DNA from: Bartonella taylorii 8TBB
Lineage (GTDB): Bacteria; Pseudomonadota; Alphaproteobacteria; Rhizobiales; Rhizobiaceae
Reading direction: 5' to 3'
DNA: 64,000 bases
NCBI RefSeq assembly: GCF_902825155.1
Contig: NZ_CADEAG010000001.1
Span: 1 to 64,000, forward strand
This document shows, one piece after another, positions 63,611 through 64,000 of the stretch. The position numbers were made by a program, and so were the translations under genes. The stretch's first letter is position 1. Each line of letters begins with the position of its first letter. A model generated the notes under the pieces. It was not told where the DNA came from. It did no database searches and worked only from the letters and a program-made list of their open reading frames with translations.

Positions 63611-64000
63611 ATGAGCACGATTTTTGAGATAAAACAGCAGCTTATCGCACAAGCAGGTGCAATAGCAGAAATGCTACTTCCACAAGGGCACAAACGCGGC
63701 AACGATTGGATTATAGGCAACACGCGTGGTGAAGCGGGAAAAAGTTTATCGGTATGCTTAAGCGGAGAAAAAGCAGGGCTTTGGTATGATTTCGCAGAAG
63801 GAAAAGGAGGTGATCTTTTAGACCTATGGTGTGAAGTCAAAGGGATCAGCCTTTCTCAAGCGCTAGAAGAAGCCCGTGCCACTCTCAATCTGACGCGTCC
63901 AAAACCCTTTATGGCCCCTCGTCATTCTTATCGGCGCCCCCCCCTTCCCACAGGTAGCACACCACAGAATTTGGTAAAAACCTATCTCCACAAAGAACGC
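63611..64000 (+). CDS. Phage primase/helicase, 5' part (runs off window)
   Basis: 130 codons to the window end. The opening (GHKRGNDWIIGNTRGEAGKS, LSVCLSGEKAGLWYDFAEGK, GGDLLDLWCEVKGISLSQAL) is the N-terminal region of phage Toprim/DnaB-type primase-helicases. The catalytic Toprim and P-loop parts lie beyond the window. Confidence 0.85.
   Translation, partial: MSTIFEIKQQLIAQAGAIAEMLLPQGHKRGNDWIIGNTRGEAGKSLSVCLSGEKAGLWYDFAEGKGGDLLDLWCEVKGISLSQALEEARATLNLTRPKPFMAPRHSYRRPPLPTGSTPQNLVKTYLHKER

Overview
The window looks like a Bartonella chromosome (alphaproteobacterium, AT-rich, many minisatellites and decaying gene copies). The evidence is a complete alphaproteobacterial general-stress-response locus (NepR, EcfG-type sigma factor, PhyR and two HisKA_2/HWE histidine kinases), rhizobial-type housekeeping blocks (infA-maf-yacG, purEK, murA, 5-FCL/YmdB-like pair, type-B rpmJ), and a structured repeat in front of an XRE regulator that resembles the Bartonella-specific Brt RNAs. 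The genus is assigned from protein and RNA resemblance recalled from memory, not from a database search; the species is not assigned.

Layout. 0.4-5 kb: an M23 peptidase and a secreted metallophosphoesterase, with a decayed duplicate of the metallophosphoesterase/kinase 3' ends between them. 5-9.5 kb: the stress-response locus. A textbook EcfG promoter (GGAAC, 16 nt, CGTT) follows at 9.62 kb, fused to a GGAAC-bearing minisatellite. 9.7-14.5 kb: small membrane or exported proteins, a DUF4167 protein and an FdhE-like protein. 15-29.8 kb: a podovirus-type particle module on the minus strand (small terminase-like protein, large terminase, portal, scaffold, N4-gp56-type capsid, connector, stabilisation protein, S74 protein, tail collar, repeat protein), plus a second, dead capsid gene on the opposite strand. 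No integrase, lysis or replication gene was recognised there.

30-41.4 kb: clpB, a DUF3472-like secreted protein, yacG-maf-infA, dsbB with a DUF5993-like small partner, and purEK. 41.5-44.2 kb: a plasmid or conjugative-element remnant (TrbL-like and serine-recombinase fragments, a broken parA/virC1-like gene) with a VapBC toxin-antitoxin pair lying between two copies of the parA 5' region. 44.8-52 kb: rpmJ, a TPR protein with a poly-G tract, an AT-rich orphan island, a MATE transporter, a 5-formyl-THF cyclo-ligase, a TIGR00282 phosphoesterase and a tamA/tamB junction remnant. 52.2-53.3 kb: an XRE regulator preceded by two tandem 360-bp units, each with a promoter and a structured leader RNA. 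54-57 kb: a TraG/VirD4 coupling protein with two small membrane proteins. 57.4-59.3 kb: murA, a 50-residue basic protein and tRNA-Thr(GGT).

59.4-64 kb: a phage early region (YqaJ exonuclease, repressor, DUF1376 replication protein, primase/helicase running off the window). Phage packaging genes and phage replication genes are therefore about 30 kb apart, separated by host genes. That arrangement is reminiscent of the Bartonella gene transfer agent system, where particle genes are uncoupled from phage-derived replication.
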